This document shows positions 12,564-23,900 of a stretch of DNA of 64,000 bases, piece by piece. A program made the position numbers and the translations under genes. The stretch comes from Rhyzopertha dominica. Its lineage: Eukaryota > Arthropoda > Insecta > Coleoptera > Bostrichidae. Numbering within the stretch: the first letter of the stretch is position 1; each line of letters begins with the position of its first letter. The stretch covers positions 44,053,092-44,117,091 of the forward strand of contig QCXZ01000138.1 in assembly GCA_025024175.1 (NCBI GenBank). Reading direction: 5' to 3'. Below the pieces are notes generated by a model that searched no databases, was not told the origin of the DNA, and saw nothing but the letters and a program-made list of their open reading frames with translations.

Positions 12564-15289
12564 CTATTTCAAATCCGTGGTCAAACATCAAAGTTTTTGC
12601 GCCTGTAACGCTGCTGAACGCTACCTGGTGCATTGATTAACATATTTAATGAAAAGACTGGTGGAAGATAGTTGATCCTTCATAAGGATATTTATTAATT
12701 TAATTTAAGTACAAAGTTAACTAAATTTATAGAACTCAATTTTTACCAGCAGAGGCTATCGTCACGCTGACCAGAACAACTAACTGTCAGATGCGTGTAT
12801 TTTAAAACTTTTGTTCATAAATTGTAGGTGCCTACATGCCAAATAAGTAGGAGGTTTTTGAATGGCCAGATTACTAAAATTAACTACGAACTGTTAATAA
12901 TACGGCATGGACAAAGTAGGACTATTTGTTATTAATTGTAATCGGTCAGAATTAAAATATGTGTTTACCAAGGCGTTCTATATTTATTTAATTAATTAGA
13001 GAAGCCTTTTGCTTTGAACATGTGTGTTATGTACGCGTAAGAGGTCTCTATTATTTCTTATTGGGTTGTACATATTAGTGATAACTCAAGATTCTTGACA
13101 TTTTACACTATATTATTTGCAAAATAAAAATTATTTTAATCGTGCAGACCTGGGTATACATGCAAAGGGTCTCTTCCACCAATTCATCTTCCTGGAAATA
13201 CCGCATCCGGACATTCACGGGCACGTCTTACAAAATGAAGGACCCACAATCTTGTTGAATCAAGATGTTTCTATTCGATTAATCACCTTCTACAGGACAA
13301 TGAAGCAAAATAGCCAATTTGGAATTGGTTCATCCTAACAAGCAATACCAAAATTACGCTCTTCATCAAGATTTGCTTTAAAAATTTTGGTCCGAATATT
13401 CGATCACCAACAATCTCTATTCAAGCCATCCCTATTTTCCTGGACAATGAGTGTAAATGATAACTTTAATTATATCGATTTACCTCACCACTCACAATAA
13501 ACTAAAATCGTTCTGTGTTTCATTGTCACACCATTCAAATCCAGTAGATCCATCATTTCCGCGCTAAACTGTGGTTTCAAGAATCGTTTTTATCAAAACT
13601 CTTGCAAGATTGCTACTTTGTAATGATGAAATTTTTTGTGTTGTATAGGACAACATTAAAAAAGCTGCACTTGGTATAGTGAACATATTCCGATTTACAA
13701 ACTCCCACTGTATATGTTAGTACTCCTTTTTTTGTCTTCTGTGGATGTCTTCTCTATCGTTAAATATACGCCATATTTATGTTTTAAAGTGCTGCCCGCN
13801 TAAATTCAGCCTTCGTTGAACTCCGCTTCGTACGTTGGCTTTTCAGCTTGTCGTAAGGCTTTAAGCAATGTTGCGGAAATTATTTCATGTATCTAATAGG
13901 TGCAGTGATTGATTGTGAGGATGTGTTGAACCCAACATATCTCTCCAAAGACCCAGCCAAATGACCCGACTAATGCCGGTAAGATGGAGGGTGCGACTGT
14001 GCGAACTCAATAAATTGAAAAATCAGAACCCTGTAATTTTAACCAGACCGACAAGAAAGGGTATCCGTTCAATATTGGCGACGAGGGAAAGGACAAAGTG
14101 GACGCATTTTGTAAGCTCTCGAAAAAAGGTCAGGGAAGCCGAACTTGGGTGGCAATCATAAAACTTTGCCTTATCAGTTACAGAAAGTTGTTTCTGTAAT
14201 AATTTTCTTCGAGTCGATTCTTATATTATCTACGCAAGTTATATGTGGTTGTTCTCAAATTTTAGTAACACATACAAATGACGATGATAATTTTAATGAA
14301 TTGATTAATTGATAGACTACTAGATCTACGAATAAATCAGGAACAAAAAAAAACTATAAGTGAGTCTATATTAAACAAAACTATACCTTTCCTTTTGCAG
14401 CTGTTTGCCAGTTTTCTGAGCTGAAAGTGGCATATTTTATAATCCATTTACTGCAGTTAATTACAGATAGTATTCGGCCCGAATAAATACGAATTAGTGG
14501 AATTTGAAAATATACGGTTCAGTAAATCCCGCCGAAGGTAACATCCGAAGAAATATTCTATATTTATATGGTGTCAATGAGTGTTTTGGACCACTGCACT
14601 AGCGCATGGCGATATTGAATTTTTAATATGGAAATCAGATTTATAAAATTGCTCTAAATTTTCCCCTGGATATGAATGTCCACCCTTTCATAATTATAAA
14701 CGTTATTACTATCTTACTATCATTCTAAAAAGATGTTCTAATTCAGAAAAAACAAGACTTTCAAGACAAGAACTTTACTTTGCCAGTAGTGAACGAAATC
14801 AAGCCAACTGTAATAAAATTCGAAGTTTCTAAACGTTATCAAGTTTGAAAGTAATTTTTGGCTTGGTCACGTCTGGTCTTTTGTTTTGGGGAGCATTCCG
14901 TAAATTCATTCCCTTAGCAGAAGTAATGTACTTCGGTAAGGGAGATTACATGGAATTTATATACCCGGGTGTCGATAAAGTACCTGATAAAGATTTAAGA
15001 TGTTTATTTTGAGACGATTGATACAGAGTACCAGAACAGTCTGTTACTGACGAAGATTTGACGTAATCAAATGCTAAATAGAACCATATGCTTTTTTGTG
15101 TTGTTCGAGCCCTTTAGATTTAAGAAATTCAACCATGGCATGAAGAAAAATAATCAAAATGGATATAATTCGAAAATAATTGTTTAACACGTGCATTCAT
15201 ATGAAGTTCTCCTATATTAGAAAACGGTGAGTAATTTTTTTTTCTTAATGTTCATCTGTAAACTAATAATAAAATAAAATCTTTCGAAA
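12564..15289. other. AT-rich non-coding DNA
   Basis: No supported gene. ORFs at 13117-13338 (73 codons) and 13961-14161 (66 codons) show no domain. The latter lies in a slightly GC-richer patch (about 13930-14160). I see no transposon ends or RNA genes. Confidence 0.45.
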
Positions 15290-15540
15290 GAAATCGGCGG
15301 TTTAAAATGCGAGTTCAAACGTACCGAAGATTGGCTGAATACAAAATTGCGTCACGCAACAGTAACGAGGCCCCGCCTACCAAGGTCGCTGGCTGCATAA
15401 AGTATGTCAAATGGAACAATACGCGTCAAACTGATATCTGGCAGTAGCAAATACGTTGCGTAGTGATTTGTGCATTACTGTTGCTTNACGTCACCGTCCG
15501 CCGCAGCCGTTTGCGCGCCAGTATTAATCGCCTTTGGTTT
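15290..15540. other. CpG-containing island with an interrupted inverted repeat
   Basis: Less AT-rich than its flanks, with CpG words such as gaggccccgcctacc. The segment around 15346-15365 (gcgtcacgcaacagtaac) is nearly the reverse complement of 15473-15492 (attactgttgcttnacgtca), about 110 bp apart. No ORF is supported. Possible regulatory element; one ambiguous base lies in the right arm. Confidence 0.3.
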
Positions 15541-16018
15541 AACTTCAATGTATGAAGTTTTTTTCTCTAGACAATGAAATTTTTTATGCAAGTTACTAAT
15601 TCTCAAACAAGTAATTTAAATATGTGGTCGGCGCATGTTCAATTAAAATGGTGCGTCTAACGGAAACTAAACGAATCCGAATTTTAAAGATTGTAGGTTA
15701 TGGCGATTAACCCTAAAGTCATCAGGAAGCTTGTCAATTGTTCAACACAGAACACTAAAACAGTCATATTGCATAATTTACTGTTAGCAGACTTGTTGCA
15801 AGGTTTTACGAAACGGGTAGCGTGAAGGATTTGGCAAAGATCTGGTCAATCCCAATTAAACGACGACACAAATAAAACCAGCCGAAGAAAATCCGAACCT
15901 AATCCTTCGTCAGATGGCAATGAACAACGACATACACCACACAGTGGGTAAACTTTATCAAAAGGAAAAATTTCATTCTTATAAGATCCGATTGATCCAT
16001 AAAGTTCGTGAGAACAAT
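15541..16018. other. Non-coding DNA
   Basis: A 77-codon minus ORF (15846-16079) overlaps the pentanucleotide tract and has no domain. Nothing else is recognisable. Confidence 0.4.
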
Positions 16019-16040
16019 CCTGACCTGACCTGACCTGACC
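16019..16040. repeat. (CCTGA)n / (TCAGG)n short tandem repeat
   Basis: Four perfect CCTGA units plus cc. The complement, TCAGG, is the telomeric repeat of Tribolium and some other beetles. At this length it could be a chance pentanucleotide microsatellite. Confidence 0.8.
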
Positions 16041-16259
16041 CCGTGACGTTAAATTTGGCAGGTGCCTTGAGATTGCCATTTTAAAATAAATACAGGAATG
16101 CAGAATATTAAAAAGGTTTTACAATGACGAATAGAAGGCGGGATTAGTCCTTCAGCATACATAAACTGTGAAACTTGTGTTGTGATGTGTACCCTTTTTT
16201 TCAGGATNTTCTGATGGCATTGTAGAATTATTGATAACTTCTGTGCATTTCCGTCCGTC

Positions 16260-16745
16260 GTCATTATAAACCTCTTCATGCCATCGGAACGCCCAGCTAA
16301 AAGCCAGCAATCTTCTAGTTGCGCACAACTCTCCGGGGAACTATGAACTTTTACGTCACGAGTTGCGCGTTGTTAGAGCTCTTTTTACGTCTGTTTGTTC
16401 CTAATGCGAAAAAGTTTCAGTATGGCTGTGGCGTTGATCGATAGCCCCGATTATAAATGATTCCGGAGTTTAAATTCCGAAGTTAACAGACGCGTCCCGC
16501 GGCCAAAGAAAGCGTCTGCGAAGTTTAACAACGGGTTGCTTCTTTTCGTCGCAAATTTAGTTTTCAGCGCGCCGATGAGGCAGGAGTCGATGAAAGAGGA
16601 GAAGTAACTGTTTTGTTTAAGAAAGTTCGTCGTGGGGACTTTAATAACTGTCTTGTTAGATGAGTTGCATCATCGAGAACGGGTGGATTCTAATTAGAAT
16701 AAGCGGGAAACCTTATTAAATTTCGCAGCCATCACTCATACCGTT
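16260..16745. other. CpG-containing island (possible conserved non-coding element)
   Basis: Composition is nearly balanced, with repeated CpG words (acgcgtcccgcggcc at about 16490, cagcgcgccgatgagg at about 16565). No ORF is supported on either strand. The sharp contrast with the AT-rich flanks is the only evidence. A conserved enhancer or a promoter-proximal region would fit, but no nearby gene is visible. Confidence 0.3.
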
Positions 16746-16869
16746 GGACAAGGTATTTTTTTAATATTTCGTAATATATTGTGAATTGTGTTAAAACTGA
16801 TGCATGAAATTAAACCTGACTGCGATACAAAGTGCGGCAGAAGTTTTAGCAGTCTTGGGGAGGTTTATT

Positions 16870-16951
16870 GGTTTTGATTGATTGTTTGAAATTACCGTAC
16901 GATAGGCATTTTCTTTTTTGCTAGTGGGCTTCCACGTAGCGCATGTTACAG
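16870..16951 (-). repeat. LINE 3' end (downstream part), interrupted by a Penelope insertion
   Basis: On the minus strand, ctgtaacatgcgctacgtgg continues with aagcccactagc. It then has gaaaatgcctatcgtacg and ends in caatcaatcaa. The same words in the same order lie at 53231-53370 on the plus strand, with an internal deletion of roughly 80 bp in this copy. It is the distal part of the 3' end whose proximal part lies at 17931-18052. Confidence 0.8.
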
Positions 16952-17930
16952 GTATCTAAGGATTGATATGAGAGGATGTGGAGGTAAGAACGTAAGCTTT
17001 CGCTGCCAGAGTTAGATTGAAATCGCCCGCACTTGTAAGGGGCTTCATCAGGACATAAATAAGGAGTATGGAATATGGTACAAAGTGATTGGATACCAAA
17101 TAGTTGAGAGATGATAACCATCTTCGCGGTTTAGATTATTGGGATGTTTGGAAATTTCTATGGCTTTTCGGGGACTTTCCGCTAGAACTGACACATTGCC
17201 AAACAAAATATTGTTACCGTCTTTATGCTGATGTTCGCCTGCTGCTGAGTGGGTGAAAAAACCTGATTTTATGCATCGTTTGTGTTCATTAAACCTGGTT
17301 TTAATAGATCTACCTGTTTCACCGATATATACGGCTACGCACGAACAAGGAATGCTGTAAATACCTCCAGAAGATAGAAGATTTATTTTGCCCTTCGGAG
17401 ATGGAAAGATCTGTGACATTTTTGAATGGGGCTGGAAGATAGTATGGATGAGTCGTTTCTTAACAATTTTTTCAATTCTGTCTGTGACACCTTGAACATA
17501 TGGAAGCAAAGCAGTCGATCTATAATTTGGGGCTTCGAGACTTAGTTTGGATTTGGGGGTAAAGATAACGATAAGTTGCAAATTGAATCTCACGATTATT
17601 ATACCCTTTATTGACTAGACTGATAAGTCAGTGTTGCAATTCACTTTAAAGTTTGTACGGTCGAGAAATTGGTATAGCACGGTTAACAAGATAATTTAGA
17701 ACAGAACGTTTTTGTGACGTACGATAGACGACCACCCGGTAAACGAGTGAAAAGTACATCAAGAAATGGGAGAGTATTATTGTTTTCTATTTTCACTGTG
17801 AATTTTATAAGGTTGTTAGGGTGTTGGAGCCGTGAGGCCATATAATGAAAGTGTCGTTGACGTACCAAAGCCAGATTTTAGGTTTCAGATCTGATGATTT
17901 TAAAGCAGTTTGTTTTTAAATATTTCTGTA
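16952..17930 (-). mobile_element. Penelope-like element, 5'-truncated, with RT C-terminus and GIY-YIG domain (pseudogene)
   Basis: Minus-strand reading, in three frames, follows the order of a Penelope polyprotein. LKPKIWLWYVNDTFIIWPHG (about 17835-17895) is the palm block that normally reads YVDD; here the first aspartate is asparagine. NTLPFLDVLFTRLPGGRL (about 17735-17790) is the 'LPFLDVLV' block. QKRSVLNYLVNRA (about 17680-17710) is the thumb region. Then an uninterrupted frame, 17048-17593, carries LPYVQGVTDRIEKIVKK, the HSKMSQIF block and the endonuclease signature GGIYSIPCSCVAVYIGETGR followed by IKTRFNEHKR. It ends in SKHPNNLNREDGYHLS. The 5' part (fingers) is absent. The element lies between two halves of a LINE 3' end, so it inserted there and later decayed. 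Confidence 0.9.
17048..17593 (-). pseudogene. GIY-YIG endonuclease domain of the Penelope-like element (partial ORF)
   Basis: This is the longest clean frame of the element (181 codons). The protein contains the family-typical PYVQGVTDRI block, then the GIY-YIG core: GIYSIPCSC (in place of GIY), VYIGETGRS (YIG), and an RFNEHKR helix with the catalytic-type arginine region. The C-terminal HPNNLNREDGY block is typical of insect Penelope elements, which nick target DNA with this domain. The start methionine is arbitrary, since the frame is a decayed internal part of a larger polyprotein. The RT moiety upstream is frameshifted, so no functional protein is expected. Confidence 0.85.
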
Positions 17931-18052
17931 TTTGATGGTGCCTTAGCTTGGCTGCAATACTCTTCGTGCTCGGATGAGTTGCTGTCTGTAATTGTGCGCA
18001 GATTTAGGATCTCCTTTCTACTGTTTTCTTGTCATTTGCAATTTGTGCAAGG
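17931..18052 (-). repeat. LINE 3' end (upstream part)
   Basis: The minus strand carries attgcaaatgacaagaaaac, then ttacagacagcaactcatcc and tgcagccaagctaaggcacc. All of these correspond in order to the plus-strand sequence 53070-53190 of the LINE at 52680-53370. The match stops at the Penelope insertion boundary. In the other copy the protein reads WSEIAKDRKTV, which is the C-terminal end of the LINE RT protein. Confidence 0.8.
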
Positions 18053-19844
18053 CAATGCCTTATCAGATTTTATCAGTACGAGACGGATAAATCCTTTGCT
18101 AAAAATATAATATACAGGTGCGAATTCTACGTTTGTAAATGCGTCAGCAGTTGCTATAAAACTTAACAAGGCCAGTATTTCTTGAGCAGTAATAGCTTTT
18201 CTGTAGCTAGTTCTTGGCCGAACAATCGAAATTAACTTTTCAGAGCCAACACTGATTCCAAGTGCTACTGCATTGTATAGCGAACTTTTTAAAAATCGTT
18301 TAGAACTTATTCCAATTAGCTCAACACTTGATGTGTACTGGCTAAAAGGTTAGAACCAATNCCGAATTTTTCGGCTGCGAACCTGTTTGAAATAAGTTCA
18401 AAGCACGGTGTGTATCGGGCACTTTGTTAGCTATCTCCATTGAATTGTATTTTGCATGGTTATAGTTCCTGCGTAGTTTCTTCCAAGCTACTTCTCAGCG
18501 TCCATATGTTTTGTCTATTGTGCCTCACAGCTTTTCGTCTTATTTCTCTTGTAGCGTTTTCTATCCTCCTTGGGCAATAGTCTATATGTATATATATAAT
18601 AGTATATTTTTTTTATCAGCATTAGAGGATAGTTTCCTTCTCCTGATATTCTATGTACCTTAATTATGTGATTTTCTGTATATATCTTTTTAAGAATTGT
18701 ACCTTTGTCTTATACATCTATCGTATATCGGTTGCATTGAACCTTCATTGCAGTAAAAGAAAACCTACTGAAAAATAAAAACGTCTAAAAGTACGATTAT
18801 TATTTTTATTCTTTATATTTAATTGGTCGTTTTTTTTCATACAACGGTATGTGTACTCACCTGTTTCTTGTTCACCTGAATGCCTTAGAATTTTACTAGT
18901 ATTATTACTGTTGCACTGATTTAATAATGACAAAAAATGAATAAAGAATCGTTTATCATTTTTAACAGTGTAGCTGCAGTTGACCTATTTTTAGTAGAAG
19001 TATTAGCGCGTGCAATATTTGCAAAGTATGAATTATGCAACATTCCTGCGTGCCATACTACAAGTCGTACACTCACTTTTTTGTCTAAATGTTTTTTACA
19101 TTAGGTAAATTATGCGTAGTATTTTAAATTTACATATTTTTTGGTACTTACATTCATTGCTGATGGAATATTAGTTATGAATTGCGTTTTCTTGGCTTTC
19201 TATCAAATGTCTTTAGAGTCCGTGATCTTAACATGAGCAATTCATGAAATTTATGGTAGATATAAAATATATTTGCCAGTTAATAATGATCGTCTGACCC
19301 TGTGCCAGTACTGCGCACTTGTACTTGTCAACAAGTATGGGGTTCAGCGATATAAATGATAATGCCTTTTCGCTTAATAAGGGTATATATTATGGTTTAG
19401 ATTTAGTTTCTTTATTTAACTAATGTATGTTCTTTTACCGAACAGCTTTATCGTTTCTTTTATACATTTTGCACAACTAAAGAATATTGCTTCGATTCTA
19501 ACACATTTTATTTAAGTTTACTTAAACGTTTACCTTTTATTAAACGCTTTATACTTATACTTAGTTATAGAAAGTTGGAATACGTTTGTTTTGATTAATT
19601 TTTATTTGCACTGACTGCCCTCATTCATATTCGGGGGTTCTCGTATTTGGAGTAAAGAAATCATAATTTTAATTTGCTCATTGTTGATTATGACGGAGTT
19701 GGCAAATTTTGATAGGTTTTTTTTATAAAAAAGGGTTATCTCATCGGATAACCACTTTAATGGATGGACATGTAGAAAATGTAATGTTAAAAATTGGCTT
19801 TCGGTTGGAACAGTGTATTTAGCGAAGTATAACATTTTCTAAGA
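18053..19844. other. AT-rich non-coding DNA
   Basis: No supported gene or repeat. It may include upstream LINE sequence next to 18052, but no RT motif could be read there. A (TA)n-rich stretch lies at about 18583-18606. Confidence 0.4.
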
Positions 19845-19944
19845 NNNNNNNNNNNNNNNNNNNNNNNNNNNNNNNNNNNNNNNNNNNNNNNNNNNNNNNN
19901 NNNNNNNNNNNNNNNNNNNNNNNNNNNNNNNNNNNNNNNNNNNN
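19845..19944. other. Assembly gap (100 N)
   Basis: Exactly 100 N, the conventional size for a gap of unknown length. Sequence on the two sides should not be assumed to be contiguous. Confidence 0.95.
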
Positions 19945-20152
19945 ATTAGCTTTAAATAATTTTATTTTTTATATCACGTAACACATTCACAGCNAANCAA
20001 AATACAAATGGAAATACAAATAAATCNCGTATTAGTGAAGCTCACGTAGGCCGGCAACCTGTAACATATGATTANCAGCGATTGACACCTTTAGGCCCCA
20101 GTCTTTTGACCAGGCATTCGATACATTGCCCGAATATATGGACCCACTAGAC

Positions 20153-20277
20153 CAGCTTTTATCAACCTGCGGGTCGCGACCGCCAGGGTGGTCGCCTTTA
20201 TGGGGGGTCGCAAAATGCATTTCATAATTTTTTCGCTATTTGCGGGGTCGCGGTATCAAAAAGGTTGAGAAACGATG
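20153..20277. mobile_element. Short hAT (Charlie-like) MITE
   Basis: The left end is cagcttttatcaacctgcgg followed by gtcgcgacc. The right end is ggggtcgcggtatcaaaaag followed by gttgagaaacgatg. They are imperfect inverted repeats of the CAGNGGTTCTCAACCTNNGGGTCGCGACC type found in hAT-Charlie relatives. Total length is about 125 bp, so it is non-autonomous. The flanking 8-mers do not match, so a target-site duplication is not confirmed. Confidence 0.7.
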
Positions 20278-20607
20278 CGCCCAAAAATTTAAAACCCCTG
20301 ATGGAATAACGGTATGACGAGGTTTCTGCTCCATCTGCAGCCTGCACTAATATTGTCGGGGTCACTGTCGCTAACTTACCTGCTGTTTTCTTTTCATTCG
20401 AGTAAGACCAACCAGCTCGTTCGGAATAATGGACACATTAAGTGACAGATTTAGTATTTTTTATCAAACTACCTAAATTTTGGGTTGCTACACTTCTTAG
20501 CACCTTATCAACTACATTTCCATCTGTAGTTTAATAAATTTAAAATACTACAAAGCGTATATGCCGAAAATAATACGAAGTATACATAAAGTTAATTTTC
20601 AATGTCA

Positions 20608-20975
20608 AATGTCAGTGTAATGCTATCAGATGACATTGCCATATAAATTCCTACTTACATCATACCAAGACTTTGGAATATAAACAAAACCAGTTCGATG
20701 TTGAATGGATTCAAAGGTGCATTGATTGTGAAACATCCTGAATCAATTAGGTAGCTGTCATCCCTTTGACAATGACCGTATTTGGTCGAAACGATCATCA
20801 GAGTTATCTGATAAATCAAGTGAGACAAAGCACAAAGTTCAATCAGCTTGTTTCCAAGCTACCTAATTGAAAAATGCCATGCTTCTACACTATACCTAAA
20901 CTGCACTGATGAGCTATAATGATAGCGAAATAGATCTATCTGCAGTTGGTTGCGGTGCAGACAGCACAGCATAGA
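20608..20975 (-). repeat. Hairpin-rich repeat family, copy C (with an extra 180-bp segment)
   Basis: 20611-20695 matches the beginning of a unit plus its accaaagcaatggt-type flank in reverse complement. 20890-20970 matches the spacer of copy B (agatctatctgcagttggtt, ggtgcagacagcacagcata). Between them is about 180 bp absent from copy B. This extra segment carries its own perfect 14-bp inverted repeat, tcaattaggtagct at 20743-20756 against 20857-20870. The copy has lost most of a unit core. Confidence 0.65.
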
Positions 20976-23900
20976 TATTTTAGTATCTCAAAATGAGAAC
21001 ATATTTTTGGAAATTGTATCTGACATACTTGTTATGAAAAGTGGTACATGATAGTATGATTTTAAGATTATCGTAATCAAACTATTATCTACTATGGATT
21101 TATTAGTTTTTTGTATACATGACTAAAAAGAACTACTTATATTACAACAGTGTAGGTGTTGCTTATGTAAGCTTCTAAATGATTCTGCTCGAAAACAAAC
21201 GTTAAGTTCACTTTGTAAGTCGCGATAAATTGTAGAAATTTCGATATTAAAGTACATGTAGTGTTTATGGTGTTTTAAGGAATCCTGGCACTTATCACAT
21301 GATTTGCAGTTGTTCGTTTACAAATTTAGTTTCTTTATTTGAAGAAATCAAATAGGGTGCGAACATTGGTTCAGTTAACGCGTAGCAGCCTCCTTTAAAC
21401 AGGAAAACAAAGCAAAGCGAGTACATTTTTTTCATATTACACAATAGTCTAATTACAGGTAATCAAACACATTATCGTTAAATAGTTGAAAAACTTGTAT
21501 CGATAAAGTATCATCAATTACCATAGTAGTGTTCTTTTCAAAACCATGGAATTTAGCTCCACTTCGATCCTATTAGAAATTATGATCTATTACATTACAC
21601 GTTCACTTGTAGTTGTATTAAAGTCAACATTATTCACCAGTTCAATTAATTTTAATTTTATTAAATTTGCATCCAAATATATAAGGGCAGTGGTATTTTT
21701 TTATAATTTGATAATAGAGGCATATAACAATTGCACCAGTAAATCCCGTCATTGTATGGATTCAGAGTGAAGCCTATTTTGTAGATACCAATATCTTACA
21801 TAATATTCTTGAAGAAGGAACATATTCTAAATGTATCTTTCTCTGTACGAAGGAACATACACATGCGCTTTCCACGAGTGTCTTGCAACTCTAGTCAAAT
21901 GTTGACAAGTGTATGACAAACGGAACAGTAAATACCGTGTTGGGGCAGCTGGTTTACATATTATTACCTTATCGCTACAAGAATTATCGTGCGTACGTTA
22001 ACCGCTATGTTATGGTAATCAGAGCCAAGGGTGACTCGTCTAAGCGAAAAATAAATATATTTAAAATGTTTAAAAAATTTAAAAAAGGATCGGCAGTAAA
22101 TAATGCCAATAAAATCAATAAATTTCTAGGCATATGTACAGGCGTGGACTTTGAAAATGAAACGTTCTGAGAGAATCGTATACGTGGGACAATTTATTTT
22201 CTTGCAGTATACTACTAATAGCCAAATAAATATTACTGCCTCGTAATAGTATCATCCTGTGATGAAGAACATTAGCTAGTTTTATAATGTATATTTTAAT
22301 GTATTTTATAATGTCGTTTGATTTTCAAAGTCCACGATGGTACATTAAATAATCTTTATCGCGTAAGAATTGTGAAATGATCCATCAATAAATAAAACAA
22401 AATTTTTATATAGGAACCATCCTATCACTTTTCCAAAAATGTGTCTCAATCATGCCTTATTTAGAGCCACAGTTTGACCATAACTCTTTTTGCAATTTCA
22501 AAAACACAGTGTTCACAAGTTTTTCTGGGGCAGGTGGTAGTAAAGTTTGAATTGCCTCTGAAATACTATCTATTAATGTCCAGTCTTCTAGAACGAGTAC
22601 AGCAATCTTTCCGGGAAAATATTATTTTCCAGTCTTCTAGGTTAGTTGATTGCCTAGCCAAGATAGTTGTACTCTTTTATTGGCCTGTGTATGTCATTTA
22701 TGTAATAATACAATAATCTTTTACGAGCCGCCACTGAAAAAGTCGGTAATAAACGGCAATTACCAATGCAGAAAAGGGAAGAGGTTAAAGGGGGAAGGAT
22801 ATGAATCATAAATTGTCCGGTGACCAAGTATGAAAATCAATGGTAACTTACACTGCTTATATTTCCGAATTATTATTTTCGCCTTACGCATTTAATAGCA
22901 ACTAAAATAACCCGGAGGTTGTTTTATTATATTACTGCACACACAAGATTCGTAAAAATATCCACCAACCTCAATACGTTTGCCAACACCAGATGAATCA
23001 GATTGCAGAGCTCCTTGAAGTTGACAGGCGCTGTTTGTGTATTCGCTACAAAGAACACGTTACAACGAGGTGTGGTCACTGATTTTCCAAAATAACTCTG
23101 TGAACTCATACTTAGAAGCGATGTGAATGGAAACAAGTCCAAGAACAATTTACTGTTCTCCGATAAAAGTGAAAAACTATATTTGGAAGACATTTAGGTG
23201 GCGTTAGATACATCAGCTAAAAAATAGGACGAATATACATTTTGTATCTTGAGTCTTGAATATACAACACTTTATCTCGTACAAAAAACGAAACCAGGTT
23301 GAGGATATGTAAGTAGTGCTGTTTTAAAAAATTGCATTTGATTAGAGAACCATGTAAATTCTTCAAGGTGACGGTAACTGATCGAGATACTGTTTGAACA
23401 TGAAAAGATATTGTAAACACTGGACACTTTCAAATCTGTCACTTTTGTTGATAGAAAAACAATCTAATTAAAGAAATTTCGGAACATCTCGTTTTTAAGA
23501 GGAATGAATTTATTTGATGAGGGTTAAAAGGTTTAACTCAAATAAATTTTGATACTCTTTTTAAAGCAGCATTCGTTTCTAACCCAATTCGGTTGATGGA
23601 AATTTTCTCATTACGATCTTAACAGTATTATTATGTTTACTGCTAGTACGTAACGGTATTTAATGTGTGATTCACTGAACTAGTTTACTACGATTAGACA
23701 GTTCATGTTAAATGTGCTTTTTATTGTTGTCTTGCTTAGAATACGTTGCTTGTATACCAATGTGGTTAAACGCAGACAAACATGAAATATGTTTAACTAT
23801 AAATGAAAAAGAAATAGAAAATACCATCCCTGGAAAGTCTAATTTGGTACTAATTTTCATTTAGCGTTTGTATATCGTCAACTCCACTGTTACAAATGAC

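Noticed and set aside
15846..16079. 77-codon minus ORF as a gene
   Set aside because: Runs through the CCTGA tandem repeat and has no domain.
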